Shown here: piece by piece, positions 33,986 to 44,858 of the stretch | Position numbering within the stretch: position 1 is the first letter of the stretch | How the letters are laid out: each line of letters opens with the position of its first letter | Source: Nymphaea colorata | Taxonomy: Eukaryota; Streptophyta; Magnoliopsida; Nymphaeales; Nymphaeaceae | NCBI RefSeq assembly: GCF_008831285.2 | Contig: NC_045149.1 | Coordinates: 9,452,417 to 9,516,416 of the forward strand | Direction: 5' to 3' | Length of the DNA: 64,000 nucleotides | Notes under the pieces: generated by a model | Databases searched by the model: none | What the model was told of the DNA's origin: nothing | The model's input: the letters and a program-made list of their open reading frames with translations, nothing else | Position numbers and translations under genes: made by a program

Positions 33986-36900
33986 TAATGAGGGAATCAA
34001 GCTATGTGGGTGTTTTCACTGATGGCTCTCACCTTCCACAACTCCCCTGCCTATCTACCAACATCCTATCCACCATCAGCACAAGTTGAATTTGGCATAG
34101 TGAAAACTGAATTTATCCTTTTGAGATTATGGGCTAAAGGTAAGACTCTAAATCATTTCAGAATTCCTCTATGAAATAGAAGTGCCATAGTTTTGCTGCA
34201 AATTAAGAATATGAGAGAAAGCTAAGGGTTTATTTGGTTAATAAATAAGAATCCAATCAAGGGACTATCGATTCAAAACACAAACTAAATATACATATTG
34301 CACTGGATTTTAAAAAAAAAAAATCAAACCTACCAACACTTCTAGATTTGTGAAATCTAAAATAAAAGGGACTATAATTTTGGAATCTTGTATGGGATAG
34401 GTATCAGTTTCACTTTTTCTGAGAATTAGGTTTTGAACAAATAAGTTCAATCTATCAGCAGCACTTAATGGAAAAATATGTGTTATAGATGACATATTGG
34501 TCCAGCTAGAAGAAGTGGACAAACAGGTTCATCCAAGGCACAAGCCTTGTCCCTACTATATAATTACCAATCAAACTCATCACTGCTTGTTGCACACCAC
34601 TAGCTGGTAATTAATTAATCTCAATTTTGGTTCATCCTTTTCAAAGAAGAATCTCAATGTATAATGCATACAATGATATCATGAATTGTTTTGCCATTGT
34701 TTTGCATCCGGTCCTCTTAGGATTTCTACTTTTTGCTGCAAATATCATATTTTGTGATAATATAATTGGTTGAGGACATATCCTACCGTAGGTTTACATT
34801 GAAAGAATAATGTTTATCATATTATAATGATACTACAATTTTTTGTCCAATGTGAAAAGAGGCTGACACACAGAGACACAAAATGAATTAGGAGGAGCTC
34901 GATTGAAAAAAAAAAAAAAGTTTCTATTTCATTAAAAACTAATGTTTTCCATATTATAATTGTAACCACAATTTATATGTGATATACACATAAAGAAACC
35001 TAAATCTTTTTTTTTTTGAAAGTTTCTAGTTTGCAAAAAAAAAAAAATTATGGTTTCATATAATAATTGTACCCATATTTTTTTTTCTCAATATCATGAA
35101 AGTCTATCAAATATGCACATATAAATAAATGAATATGTATATGTTCTTTGAGTACTTTAGTTGTTTGCATTCCATTTAATTCAAAGGCCTTACTTGTCTT
35201 GCTCCACCTACTACTAGTCATTATAAAAAAGAGTATTAGCAAGAGGTCATGATAAAACTGCTTGCAAAAATGGGTTGGTGGTTCAGCCAACAGCCAAGTA
35301 CAAAGTCATGGAATTTTAATGGCATCTCTTTCAAACAAGCTATGAAAATGTCTCAAACAAAATTTGCAGTCCTTCAATTACCTATGCAATGTGAATCTAA
35401 AACTTTTGTTCCACCCCACCAAAGCATGATATAAATACTTGACATTTTAATGCCAGCTATTCTAATGTCGGACACTCTAAGAAGCTTCTACATTATAACA
35501 TTTGATGTATGTGCTTCTATAAACTTGTCATAGTAGCTACTTTTACTTCTAATTATCTTCTATATTTACACCAAGAAAGAATTTCTAAAATACTTTATAA
35601 TTGGTGCCCAACTCATTCAGTTATAGCATAGCAAACAATTCCAGAAAAGTGAAAATGGTGAGACTCATATTTCAATGGTTGAGTTTCAGTCTATTTTAGT
35701 AGCACTAGATAACGAACATGACTGGAAGCATGAGAAGAAATTTTCAAGTTGGTAGTGGTTTTAACTAGTTAGAGAAGGAGATGTCGTCTCTAAATAAAAA
35801 AAGTTCAATTTTTCATTTTCTAGGGAGTTCTAAGTTATGTTGCACCATAATTCAGAGGGAAGAGGAGAAAGGTCTTGTAAAAGAAGTGTTGACTGCCACC
35901 TCAATAGCAGAATACATGCTCAACATAAGAATAGCATGGTGGTAGTATGATTAAGAACCGAAAAGGGAAAATTGCATAGTAAAAATTAATCCTTGAAATA
36001 TAACGAAAAAAAGACCCAAAAATCATTTTGATATAGTAAATGCATGAATAAGTAATGACATAAAGTCTGAATAGATGTCAAATGAACATGAACTTTTCCA
36101 ACTCATGACTTCGAAAGTGATGATTCAAATATGAAGTTTTATCTGGAAAGAGAAGTAGGAGGCAAATGAATGTCATCAATCATTGATAAATGTCAATTAT
36201 AGTGTGAGTCACTAGGATTAGTAGAAGTCCTACCATTAAGTGAATTTTACCAACCTTTGCATTTGAAATAGTTTGTTGTTCCATTGCTTGGAGGGACGTT
36301 ATGAATATGATATCAGAGGGTAAACATCATACTTCTACGCATCTAACCTAGTTTTTGGGCATGAACATTTTTTAAGAAAAAAAAGTTGCATAGGGCACAA
36401 GACAAAGCACAATATCATGTAACATTTTACATGGAGTCAAATTCATCAATGCAATAACATCAATGCCATTTAAAACAGGAGCTCCACTTTTAAGCACATG
36501 TGCATTTCTAAATATTATTCATTGCTTGCAATAGAATTGATGAACATGAAATGCATGGAGCAAAGCATGTTGTTTGGTAGTTTAATAATTAAGTCGACAA
36601 CAAAGATACCTCTTGCACTAGTACTATAAGAATGTGATATTTTGTAAATATATTGTAGAAGTTAGGATCACTGACAAACAAGATATTGACGTTATGACGA
36701 AAAGTACCACCAAAATTTAGCCTCACAACATTTTTGTCAAACAACTGAATACAAATGCAACAATTTTGAGAGGCACAATGAACTTCTCATGATTGAAGTG
36801 AAAAAACAAGAAAATAAGGTTATAGCACCTCGCAAAGAAGCCCCTTTTTCACATAGTCCAACTCCCATGTATTCGTGCTAATGAACAATTGACATATCAT

Positions 36901-36993
36901 AAATATCCAGCTGTTTTGTCAACTCTTGTAGTTCTTTTACTTTAGACAAACCTTAAAATTTCATGTTTCAAAAGAACTTATCAACATTCCAGC
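33986..36993. other. AT-rich non-coding remainder of unit A
   Basis: Co-linear with 43736-46745. No ORF with family resemblance. Stop codons and indels differ between the copies, which argues against hidden coding sequence. Confidence 0.55.
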
Positions 36994-39128
36994 TAGGGCT
37001 GAACACGAGCCGAGTCGAGCCCGAACTCAGCCAGCTCCAGCTCGGCTCGACTAAATAAGGCCTCGAGCTTGACTCGGCTCGAGCTCGAAAAAAACTCGAC
37101 TAAAGTGCCTTGAACTCGGCTCGATTGTCACTTGTGGAGCTCGAGCTCGACTCGCTTAAGCTCGATAAACTCGGTTGCTACTCATCTTTTCTTGTTGAAC
37201 TCGAGCTCGATTAAGGCTCGATTAACTCATTACCAACAAACACAAAAAGAAAAACAACTTATCTATTGCAACAGAAACAAGATTTTGGTAACCAGGAATC
37301 TATCCCACACAATTAGCATTATGGACTTAATAATGAATTTAGCACCTCTTGGCACTGCAAAAACAGGAGAACCTTAACCATTCTCAATCACATGCATGAC
37401 AATTCACATTCCAGCCTCCCAACACTTACAAAGACATATAAATCAACTATTTATTCGCAGTAGACCTTATTCACCGTAGCTGCCAACAGTAACAACATTA
37501 TAAACAAAACAAGGAAATCATGACTGGTGAATTCCTCTCACATTTCTAAAGTATAAACAGTCAAATGACAACCATTTCACAGTAGTATAAATCTTCTTTA
37601 AACCACACAGGAATTCTTAATGAGCTCCTTCTTTGTCAACAAGGACAAACCTTATTAGATCTCAGACAGGCTAGTTCTCAATCAAACTCAATCCATGATG
37701 CGCTACTACAGGCCCATAGTCATTATAGACAAATACATATACATCAATAGATACTTTAGATAAGCAAAATGAATTCACTTCTGCCCTGAAAATAAACTGC
37801 CAAAAGAGAAATGATGTATCATAAACAAATCAAATGATAGTGCAGAAAACTAGTCCAGCAAAACAAGATGAAGGACCTATTGACAAATAGGAACATCACA
37901 TCAGAATGGACTTGTCCAAATAGTTGGTGCAAGTGGGAAGGCGGGCCAGTTCCATCAAATTCATTCCAAATGAATGGGACTTCTACATAATTAGCTTGTT
38001 CAGAAGTATGTATAAATATGTGAACAAATGTTTTGTGACAGGTTCACTTTGCTGACTTTTATGAGATAGCAACTTCTGTTGGCCCTACAAAATGAACAGA
38101 TCCACCATACAAATAAAATTAGCTCAACTCAACAAAGGCTGCAAGGCTTTCCACTGCGCTCCTACAATTTCCCCTTAGCAATGGCAGGCGGTAACTAACA
38201 TAGGCAACAGGTGAAAGGTCATAAAGTAAGATTGTAACAATCTAGGAAGAGGGTAAGTGCATAATGGAGAATGAGGTTATCATTTTAGTAGCCAATATCA
38301 TGAACAAGAGAAGAAAATTTGTTTATGTTTACTCGTCATGGTCCCAACAGTAATATTTTTGTTGTTAGGCTATTGAGTATGCCTTCTGATGTCATTTTCC
38401 CCAACCCTTAACAGTTCTTAAGAGATCGAAATAACACCGAATTTTAATTGCAAAATTATTCAACATACCTTGGATAAACTATGGCACTGTTGGCTCAAAC
38501 CAGTTGAAAGGATGAAGGGTTCTTAATCTCCATTCAGTAGTTTCAGAATCTCAAATGCTTTCCTCTGAAATCCTGGCTGTTGGAGGAACCATAATCATTA
38601 AGAAATAGCAGTAAGCTAGGTAAGTAATCTCCCTAAACAAATATTACATGCACAGTTTTCATTCTCAGATGCTTTTCTCTGCACGTCTTGTAGCAGAACA
38701 GATGATAAAGAAAGTAACAGCACAAAACTAATTTTCTGCATGCAACTTAGTCTTCCTTCCCTGTTGTTCCAACTTTTATCCGGTACATTGTTAATATGCT
38801 TTTCCTTTACAATAAAGTGGAAGGGCTATATTACAACAGTTGAATTTCTTTTCAAGAAAAGGGTCTGATCGCTGAACTCATTCCTATTGACAAAAACAAA
38901 ACTACTAGTTTAAGAAGACAAACCGCAAACACAATCCATTTAATTGAAATATCATGCAAGGAATATACTTAGGCTAATGGTGAATACAATCTAAAAAACC
39001 AACTGACATGTTACTCAACAAATGCTCAAGGAAGAAACAAAAGAAGAGGAGTAACCCACAAATCACAATCATCCATATGTATGATGAATGAAACTTCAAC
39101 GTTACGGTCGTATCGTATCTACCTATGA

Positions 39129-39475
39129 CGAGAGAGCTGCCAGTGTTCTACTAGGGTCACTGGAATAGCGTGACCCGATGCAGACGGTCCTCAACAACAA
39201 GGGGAGATCGGTTGAAGGCTGTGGCGCTCACCTGAAACCTTTAAGGATGACACAGAGTAACGAAATTATGAGTGTTTCATTTGGGGAAAAAATTTTTGAT
39301 ACAATAGAGAGAACAAAAGGGCAAAGAGGTACTCATTGACTCACTACGACAAGAGACATAGAGAGCTGCTGGTGTTTTACCAGGGTCACCAGAATGGCAG
39401 AACCCGATGCCGACAGTCCTCGTCAACAAGGGGATATCAAAGCGGTTGGCGGCCTGAAACCAGTTGAAGGATGAA
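39129..39475. repeat. dispersed duplication of about 110 bp inside the insertion
   Basis: 39129-39240 and 39349-39470 share GAGAGCTGC, GGGTCACC/GGGTCACTGGAAT, GACCCGATGC and CAACAAGGGG in order. CCAGTTGAAGGATGAAGG recurs near 39460 and, with one extra base, near 38505. Confidence 0.65.
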
Positions 39476-39817
39476 GGCATTGAAGGGTTTTCTAAGGAGA
39501 CCGAGAGGGAGAGGCGTCTGCAAGAGGAACTGAAAACAGGAATCGCGATGAAAATGAGAGAGAAAATGCAGAAAGAACGCGAGAGAGAGAGAGAGAACTT
39601 GAACCTTGGGCTGAAAGCAAAGGGAGAAGTCTGAAGCGGAGAGCACATGTATGAACCTTGGGCTGAAAGCTGAAGGGAGAAGGCTGAAGTGGAGCTGCCG
39701 GTGCCGGCTGACCTTGAAGGCTGAAGCCTGAAGTGGCCCACGGATGGGTAAAGGTTAGGGTTGCAATGGGGGAACAAGTTTCAGATGGAGAAGAGAAGGA
39801 GAAGTTTCGAGATGACA

Positions 39818-40036
39818 GACGAGAGACGAAGAGTCAGAGAGAGGGAAAGTAAAAAGGAAAACTAAGACGAGAGACGGAGAGTCGGAGAGAGGGAAAGTAA
39901 AAAGGAAAACTAAGACGAGAAAACTCAGACGAGAGACGGAGAGTCGGAGAGAGGGAAAGTAAAAAGGAAAACTAAGACGAGAAAACTCAGACGAGAGACG
40001 GAGAGTCGGAGAGAGGGAAAGTAAAAAGGAAACCTA
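39818..40036. repeat. tandem array, units of 47 and 62 bp
   Basis: Four units contain GACGAGAGACGGAGAGTCGG, then GAGAGAGGGAAAGTAAAAAG and GAAAACTAA. The last two units carry an extra 15-base GACGAGAAAACTCA segment. Confidence 0.92.
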
Positions 40037-40479
40037 AAACTTAAAAGTTAAAACTGAAAAAGACTTTCCCGCCTGAGACGAACCAGTTCAAAAGAACATT
40101 TGAGCGAGTCGAGCTTTAATGGGTTCGATTGAGTGAACTTCAACTCGATTTGATTAGTTGAATTAGTCGACTCGTGTCGACTTGTGAACTCGACCTCGAC
40201 TCGTTCAACACATGATGCAGCTCAAATTCGTGTATGAGTAGAACTTAAATGATATTTGCAAGAACAATATAGAAAATGAAAAAAAAAAACTGTTTGGTAT
40301 TAAAAAGACATGAAACATAAAAATGAAAAAAAACAAAAAAAACACGTTAAAAACACTTTTTTTGCATTTTTTAATGTTTTTTCCACAGAATGCATTTTTC
40401 AAGTTTAGTACGATAATTGTATTTATTGCGCTTTTTCACGTTTTTTTTTCGGAAGAACATGTTTTTTGTGACATGTAAC

Positions 40480-41034
40480 CATAGCAATGCAGCTATTGCA
40501 TATGCAAGAGACTTGCATTCGGCCTCTGTACTGGAGCGGGTCACCGTTTTACTGCAATTGGGTTGAATATAGGATCAACTAGTGGGAATGGGTTTGGGAT
40601 AGGTTCAATTGACATCTCTAGGTTGGTGAATCTATGTTTTTGGTGTTAAGGATCTGAAATAGACTAAGCTAGAGTGCCAATTTCCATTGAATCTGGTAAT
40701 TCGAGTCCCCATGCCTTTGGGTTGCTAATCGTTAAATCCTTGATTAAATTGAATCTTGATCTTACATCAAAATAGATGCATTGAGAGACCATATTCTTAA
40801 ATGGATCAAAGCACAAGTAGCCCCTGTGTGCGGATCAAATTTGGACAATCTATGAAAAGTCAAGGGATGACACGTTGAACCTAAAGCATGGAGATGTCCA
40901 TAATCTGGTTTTTCATTAAAAAAATTTCTATGGGGAGCGTCAAATGAGAACCTTGGAAACATTTAATCACAATTAATCAAATAAGCAACACACCAGAGGG
41001 CTTCCACCCAAAAAAGAATGATCTAGAGAGCAAT
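40480..41034 (-). pseudogene. copia element B, RNase H stub and integrase C-terminus
   Basis: Minus 40545-40480 repeats the S-T-E-A-E-C-K-S-L-A block. Minus 40962-40762 reads F-N-E-K-P-D-Y-G-H-L-H-A-L-G and then S-K-F-D-P-H-T-G-A. This is the copia block K-P-D-Y-x-H-L-R-V-F-G-C-x-C and K-F-D-P-R-x-x-x-C-x-F that closes integrase. Confidence 0.7.
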
Positions 41035-41036
41035 CA

Positions 41037-41460
41037 TTAAGAAGTGTGAGTCTGGTTTCTATTAAATGCCAATTTTCCACTCAATAAGGGCATTTTGATC
41101 CCAAGTATGTATACAAGGAAACCGACAGTGAATACCATGTTGCCGCAGAAATTCTTCAAAGCAATGATTGGTAAATTCTGTTCGATGATAAGACTGAAAA
41201 CATTTAATGGGCACCCCAAATTGTTTTGAAACAAGCAACTAGGAATTCACAAAAGAGTAATATGTGTTGCTTTTATTCTTCAAGGAAAGCAACCCGGAGG
41301 AAGAAGAACATTCATCAACCAATAATAAAATATAACTAAATCTTTCTCTTGATGTCACAGGAGAAAGACCCAATATATCTGCAAGTAAAATTTCTAAATG
41401 TTTTATTTCATGTGACTTGCTTATAGAAAACGACAGCTTATGTGCCTGGCCTATCAAGAA
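41037..41460 (-). pseudogene. copia element B, integrase core
   Basis: Minus 41457-41239 reads G-Q-A-H-K-L-S-F-S, L-E-I-L-L-A-D-I-L-G-L-S-P-V-T-S and L-L-V-D-E-C-S. This matches the copia integrase block around the first catalytic Asp (A-D-I). Downstream to 41037 the frame shifts. Phrases such as the Q-N-N-L-G-C-P segment persist. Confidence 0.75.
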
Positions 41461-41602
41461 ATTTTGTCACATCTAAATGTGAATCTCCATTAAATGAGAT
41501 TTCTTTATTTAAGAGATTAACAACACCCCTAAACGATCCTTAATGATCAATACAGAAGGAGTGAATATAAAATGCAATCATTGTCTTTAGTGAGTTGCCA
41601 TT

Positions 41603-42078
41603 CTAAAAGTAGCTTGTGGACAACATGAGGGGCGAGCAGCTCCTTCTTTTGTTTGAAAAGGAATTATGAGAACATAGATCCATATCACCAATATTAGAAA
41701 CAAAAATAAAAGTCCCATTTCCAATTAACATCCCTTTAGTGTTTGGTGCTGGTTTTTTCTTGTGAAGTGGTTGATCATCCATTGTTACATGAGTGGTGGC
41801 CCTGCTGTCCAAGTACTGATATTCATCATCTGCAACTTGCATTTACATTGCAAAGAAAGCCTTTGGTATATCCCAACCATTCTTGGCAATGTGTCATTTC
41901 CACTCACGTTATGGACAAATGATTGACATGAATTCTCAGATTGATTTGGAAGAAACTCTTCCAAATGATACTCTTGTATTAGGGTGAGTAGAATTACTTT
42001 GATAGGTCTATCATCGACCTCTACCACCCACAAAACCACACTCTTGTCTTCTCCCTTGAGGGGAGTAAAAAGCAACAT
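41603..42078 (-). pseudogene. copia element B, gag C-terminus and aspartic protease
   Basis: The frame at 41842-41603 reads Y-L-D-S-R-A-T-T-H-V-T. This is the copia protease motif D-S-G-A-T-x-H-x-T with the Gly next to the catalytic Asp changed to Arg. L-I-G-N-G-T-F-I-F-V-S-N-I-G follows. The 42078-41785 frame upstream is gag linker. No zinc knuckle is visible. Confidence 0.7.
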
Positions 42079-42125
42079 GTGTATCTTTTAGTTTGTCGTA
42101 GGCTTCATAATAGATAGGCGACATT

Positions 42126-42768
42126 CTAATTCATGATTATGTCATATAATTCATGAAATTTTAAGGTAGAGGAGGCAGAACTTGTGGTTATTGAAGTAAC
42201 AAAACTTTCAAACTCCATTGGCAGTCCATTCAATGTAACTTGAATCAATTCTTCATCATTCATAGTCTGGACTGCAGTTGTTAGTGTATTTGCAAGCAGC
42301 TTGATTTTCTCAAGGTACTCAGCCATTGACAATGTCCCCTTTGGTATGAAATGTAATTCCTTCTTCACATCACAATTCTGAGAGGTGATTGTGAACCATA
42401 CGCCTTCCCTAGTGTCTCCCACGCTTCTCTTGCAGATTGCACACACATAATCTGCCAAAAAACATGTCCAAAGATGGTGGCCTTGATACAATTTAGCTAG
42501 CTGGTCTGACCATTGCCACAACACAAGTTATGAATCAAGATCTTCCAAGCCTTTCTCATTCCTAGAAACCTTATTGCTTGGAGGCCTTGAAGAACCATTA
42601 ACATAATTGAGTAGATCTTGACTCATCATCATAGACTTGGCTTGTGATATCTATAGTAAATAATTTTCTCTATTTTGTTTTACCGAAACCAAATGGGCTT
42701 CCATTGAGGATTTGAGTTGGTTATCACCATGGTCTACTTGACTACTCAAATCATGTGTTCTGATACCA
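42126..42768 (-). pseudogene. copia element B, gag
   Basis: Minus 42720-42525 has the N-terminal block (N-R-E-N-Y-L-L with a stop in place of Trp, then D-L-L-N-Y-V-N-G-S). 42524-42126 carries F-I-P-K-G-T-L-S-M-A-E-Y-L-E-K-I-K-L-L-A and E-E-L-I-Q-V-T-L-N-G-L, then F-E-S-F-V-T-S-I-T. This is the standard UBN2-type copia gag. A primer-binding-site match TGGTATCAGA (complement at 42759-42768) sits at its 5' side. Confidence 0.8.
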
Positions 42769-42770
42769 TA

Positions 42771-43100
42771 AAAGTTAGAGACACATTGTAAAAAGTGGTG
42801 GTATCAAAAGCTCGCAAAAAGAGAGAGCCACTGAGCTGTTTTATTTTTAAGTGAAATCAATTGCAACTGTTAAATGAATGAAAACACAAAATGACATGTG
42901 TCCATAATTATTACAATGAATAAGAAAGACAAATGACATATGGCAACATTTTAAACTTGAGAAATTTGCTGCTCTACTTGTTGTTTCACTTCCTATAAGT
43001 TTGCCACCACACGCTTTACCTGCTATAACACTAGCCCACTAAATTGTAATTGCTAGCACATTACTCCACTAAACTATAATTGCATGCTAACTTATTATAC
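42771..43100 (-). mobile_element. copia element B, 5' LTR
   Basis: Homologous to 33035-33365 and to the split LTR at 29784-31085. It directly precedes the primer-binding-site match on the minus strand. Confidence 0.65.
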
Positions 43101-43499
43101 ATAACCATTCCAACTAAGATCTCCAAAATCAACAAACCTACAAAATCAACAAAGGATACCAATGAAATCATCCCTTCTCCACATGATAAAACCAACCCTT
43201 GCACTACTAAAGGACATAAAGCATGTCCAATCTTAGACTAGCAAACTAAAGAAACAAGAAAGAGAAAGAACAAAACCAAACCATAGTTTCACATTTCCCA
43301 AACTTTAATCCCAATAACTTCCTTGACAACAGGAGGTAGATGATAGAAGTACAAAAAAAACAAATAGAAGTCATAAAACTAGGAGGAAAATGACAAAAGA
43401 AGCCAGAGATTGACATGGTGAGGTTAAATGAGAGGAAAGAATAAGAAAATGGCTTCAGTTGGGGCATAACATGTTCACATGAAGGAAACCGACATGGTC

Positions 43500-43735
43500 G
43501 ATATAGAGCTCCTGATTCCACCAGCAGCTAGACAGGAGGTGATGAAGCTGGGATAGAGGATTCGGTCATACATGCCATCAAGCTTGGCCCTGTGACAATC
43601 TTGGTGAGGCAGGTAAGGCCAGTGCAGCCATTGACATTCATGGCATAAAAGCTGCAAATGCCCTCATGCACAAACAATGGAAAGTGAGCATTGAGAGTTT
43701 GTTCATGTTCTTGATCTTAATGAGGGTGTTGATGA
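43500..43735 (-). pseudogene. succinate dehydrogenase iron-sulphur subunit fragment (SDH2), copy B
   Basis: Better preserved than copy A. It reads T-L-I-K-I-K-N, H-E-G-I-C-S-F-Y-A-M-N-V-N-G-C-T-G-L-T-C-L-T-K-I and, shifted by one frame, A-K-L-D-G-M-Y-D-R-I-L-Y then I-T-S-C-L. The same internal deletion as in copy A shows that the gap predates the tandem duplication. In the 2Fe-2S loop, G-I-C-G-S-C has become G-I-C-S-F-Y, so a ligand cysteine is lost. The 4Fe-4S cysteines are also replaced. Lack of introns in the covered part would fit a retro-copy, but the piece is too short to prove it. Confidence 0.8.
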
Positions 43736-44818
43736 GTGCAACAAGCTATGCGGGTGTTTTCACTGACATCTCCCACTGTCCACAACTCCCCTGCCTATCT
43801 ACCAACATCCTACCCATCATCAGCACAAGTTGAATTTGGCATAGTGAAAACTGAATTTATCCTTTTGAGATTATGGGCTAAAAGACTCTAAACCATATCA
43901 GAATTCCTCTATTAAATAGAAGTGTCATAGTTTTGCTGCAACTTAAGAATATGAGAGACAAACTAAGGGTTTATTTGGTTAATGAATAGGAATCCAATCA
44001 GGGGACTATCTATTCAAAACACAAGCTAAATATACATATTGCATTGGATTAAAAAAAATAAAGCAAGCCTGCCAACACTGCTAGATTTGTGAAATCTAAA
44101 AAGACTATATTTTTGGAATCTTATATGGCATAGGTATTAGTTTCACTTTTTCTCAGAATTAGGTTATGAACAAATGTGTTCAATCTATCAGCAACATTTA
44201 ATGGAAAAATATGTGTTTAAGCTAATATATTTCTCCTACCAGAAGAAGTGGATAAACAGGTTCATCCAAGGAACAAGCCTTGTCCCTACTACATAATTAC
44301 CAATCAAACTCATCACTGCATGTTGCACACCACTAGATGGTAATTAATTAATCTCAATTTTGGCTCATCCTTTTCTTAAAAGAATCGCAATGTATAATGC
44401 ATACACTAATATCATGAATTGTTTTGCATCCGGTCCTCTTGGGATTTCTACTTTTTGCTGTAAATATCATATTTTTAGGGTAATATAATCGGTTAAGGGC
44501 ATATCCTCGGTTTTCATTGAAAGAAAAATAATGTTTTTCATATTATAATGGTGCTACAATTTTTGACCAATGTGAAAAAAGACTGACACACACAGACACA
44601 AAATGGATCGGGAGGAGTTCGTTTGAAAAAAAGTGTTTCTATATCATTAAAAACTAATGTTTTGCATATTATAATTGTAAACACATTTTATATGTGATAT
44701 ACACATACGCAAATGTAAATCATAATTTCTCTTTGAAAGTTTCTAGTTTGCAAATAAAATCATGGCTTCATATAATAGTTGTACCCATATTTTTTTTTCC
44801 AATGTCATGAAAGTCCAT

Positions 44819-44858
<40 letters not shown>

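Larger units (their letters stand above)
31558..36993. repeat. tandem duplication, unit A
   Basis: Co-linear with 40250-46745: MITE tail, copia fragments, LTR, SDH2 pseudogene, then about 3 kb of AT-rich non-coding sequence. Both copies have many substitutions and indels, so the event is not recent. Similarity stops at 36993, where a 3.2 kb element is inserted. About ten further bases of match (CAGCTCAAAT) are found after it, at 40218. Confidence 0.85.
36994..40214. mobile_element. 3.2 kb TIR-type (hAT-like) insertion in unit A
   Basis: The left end begins TAGGGCTGAACACGAGCCGA and continues with CTCGAGCTCGACTCG-like sequence. The right end, about 40080-40210, is the inverse type (GAGTCGAGCTTTAATGGG ... 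CGACTCGTTCAACA). The same end family bounds the 492-bp element in bystin intron 5, which has a clean 8-bp duplication. The insertion is missing from unit B, giving an empty-site comparison. The outermost right bases are degraded, so the duplication is only suggested (CCAGCT and GCAGCT). No transposase seen. The interior has repeated segments and a 47/62-bp array. Confidence 0.65.
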
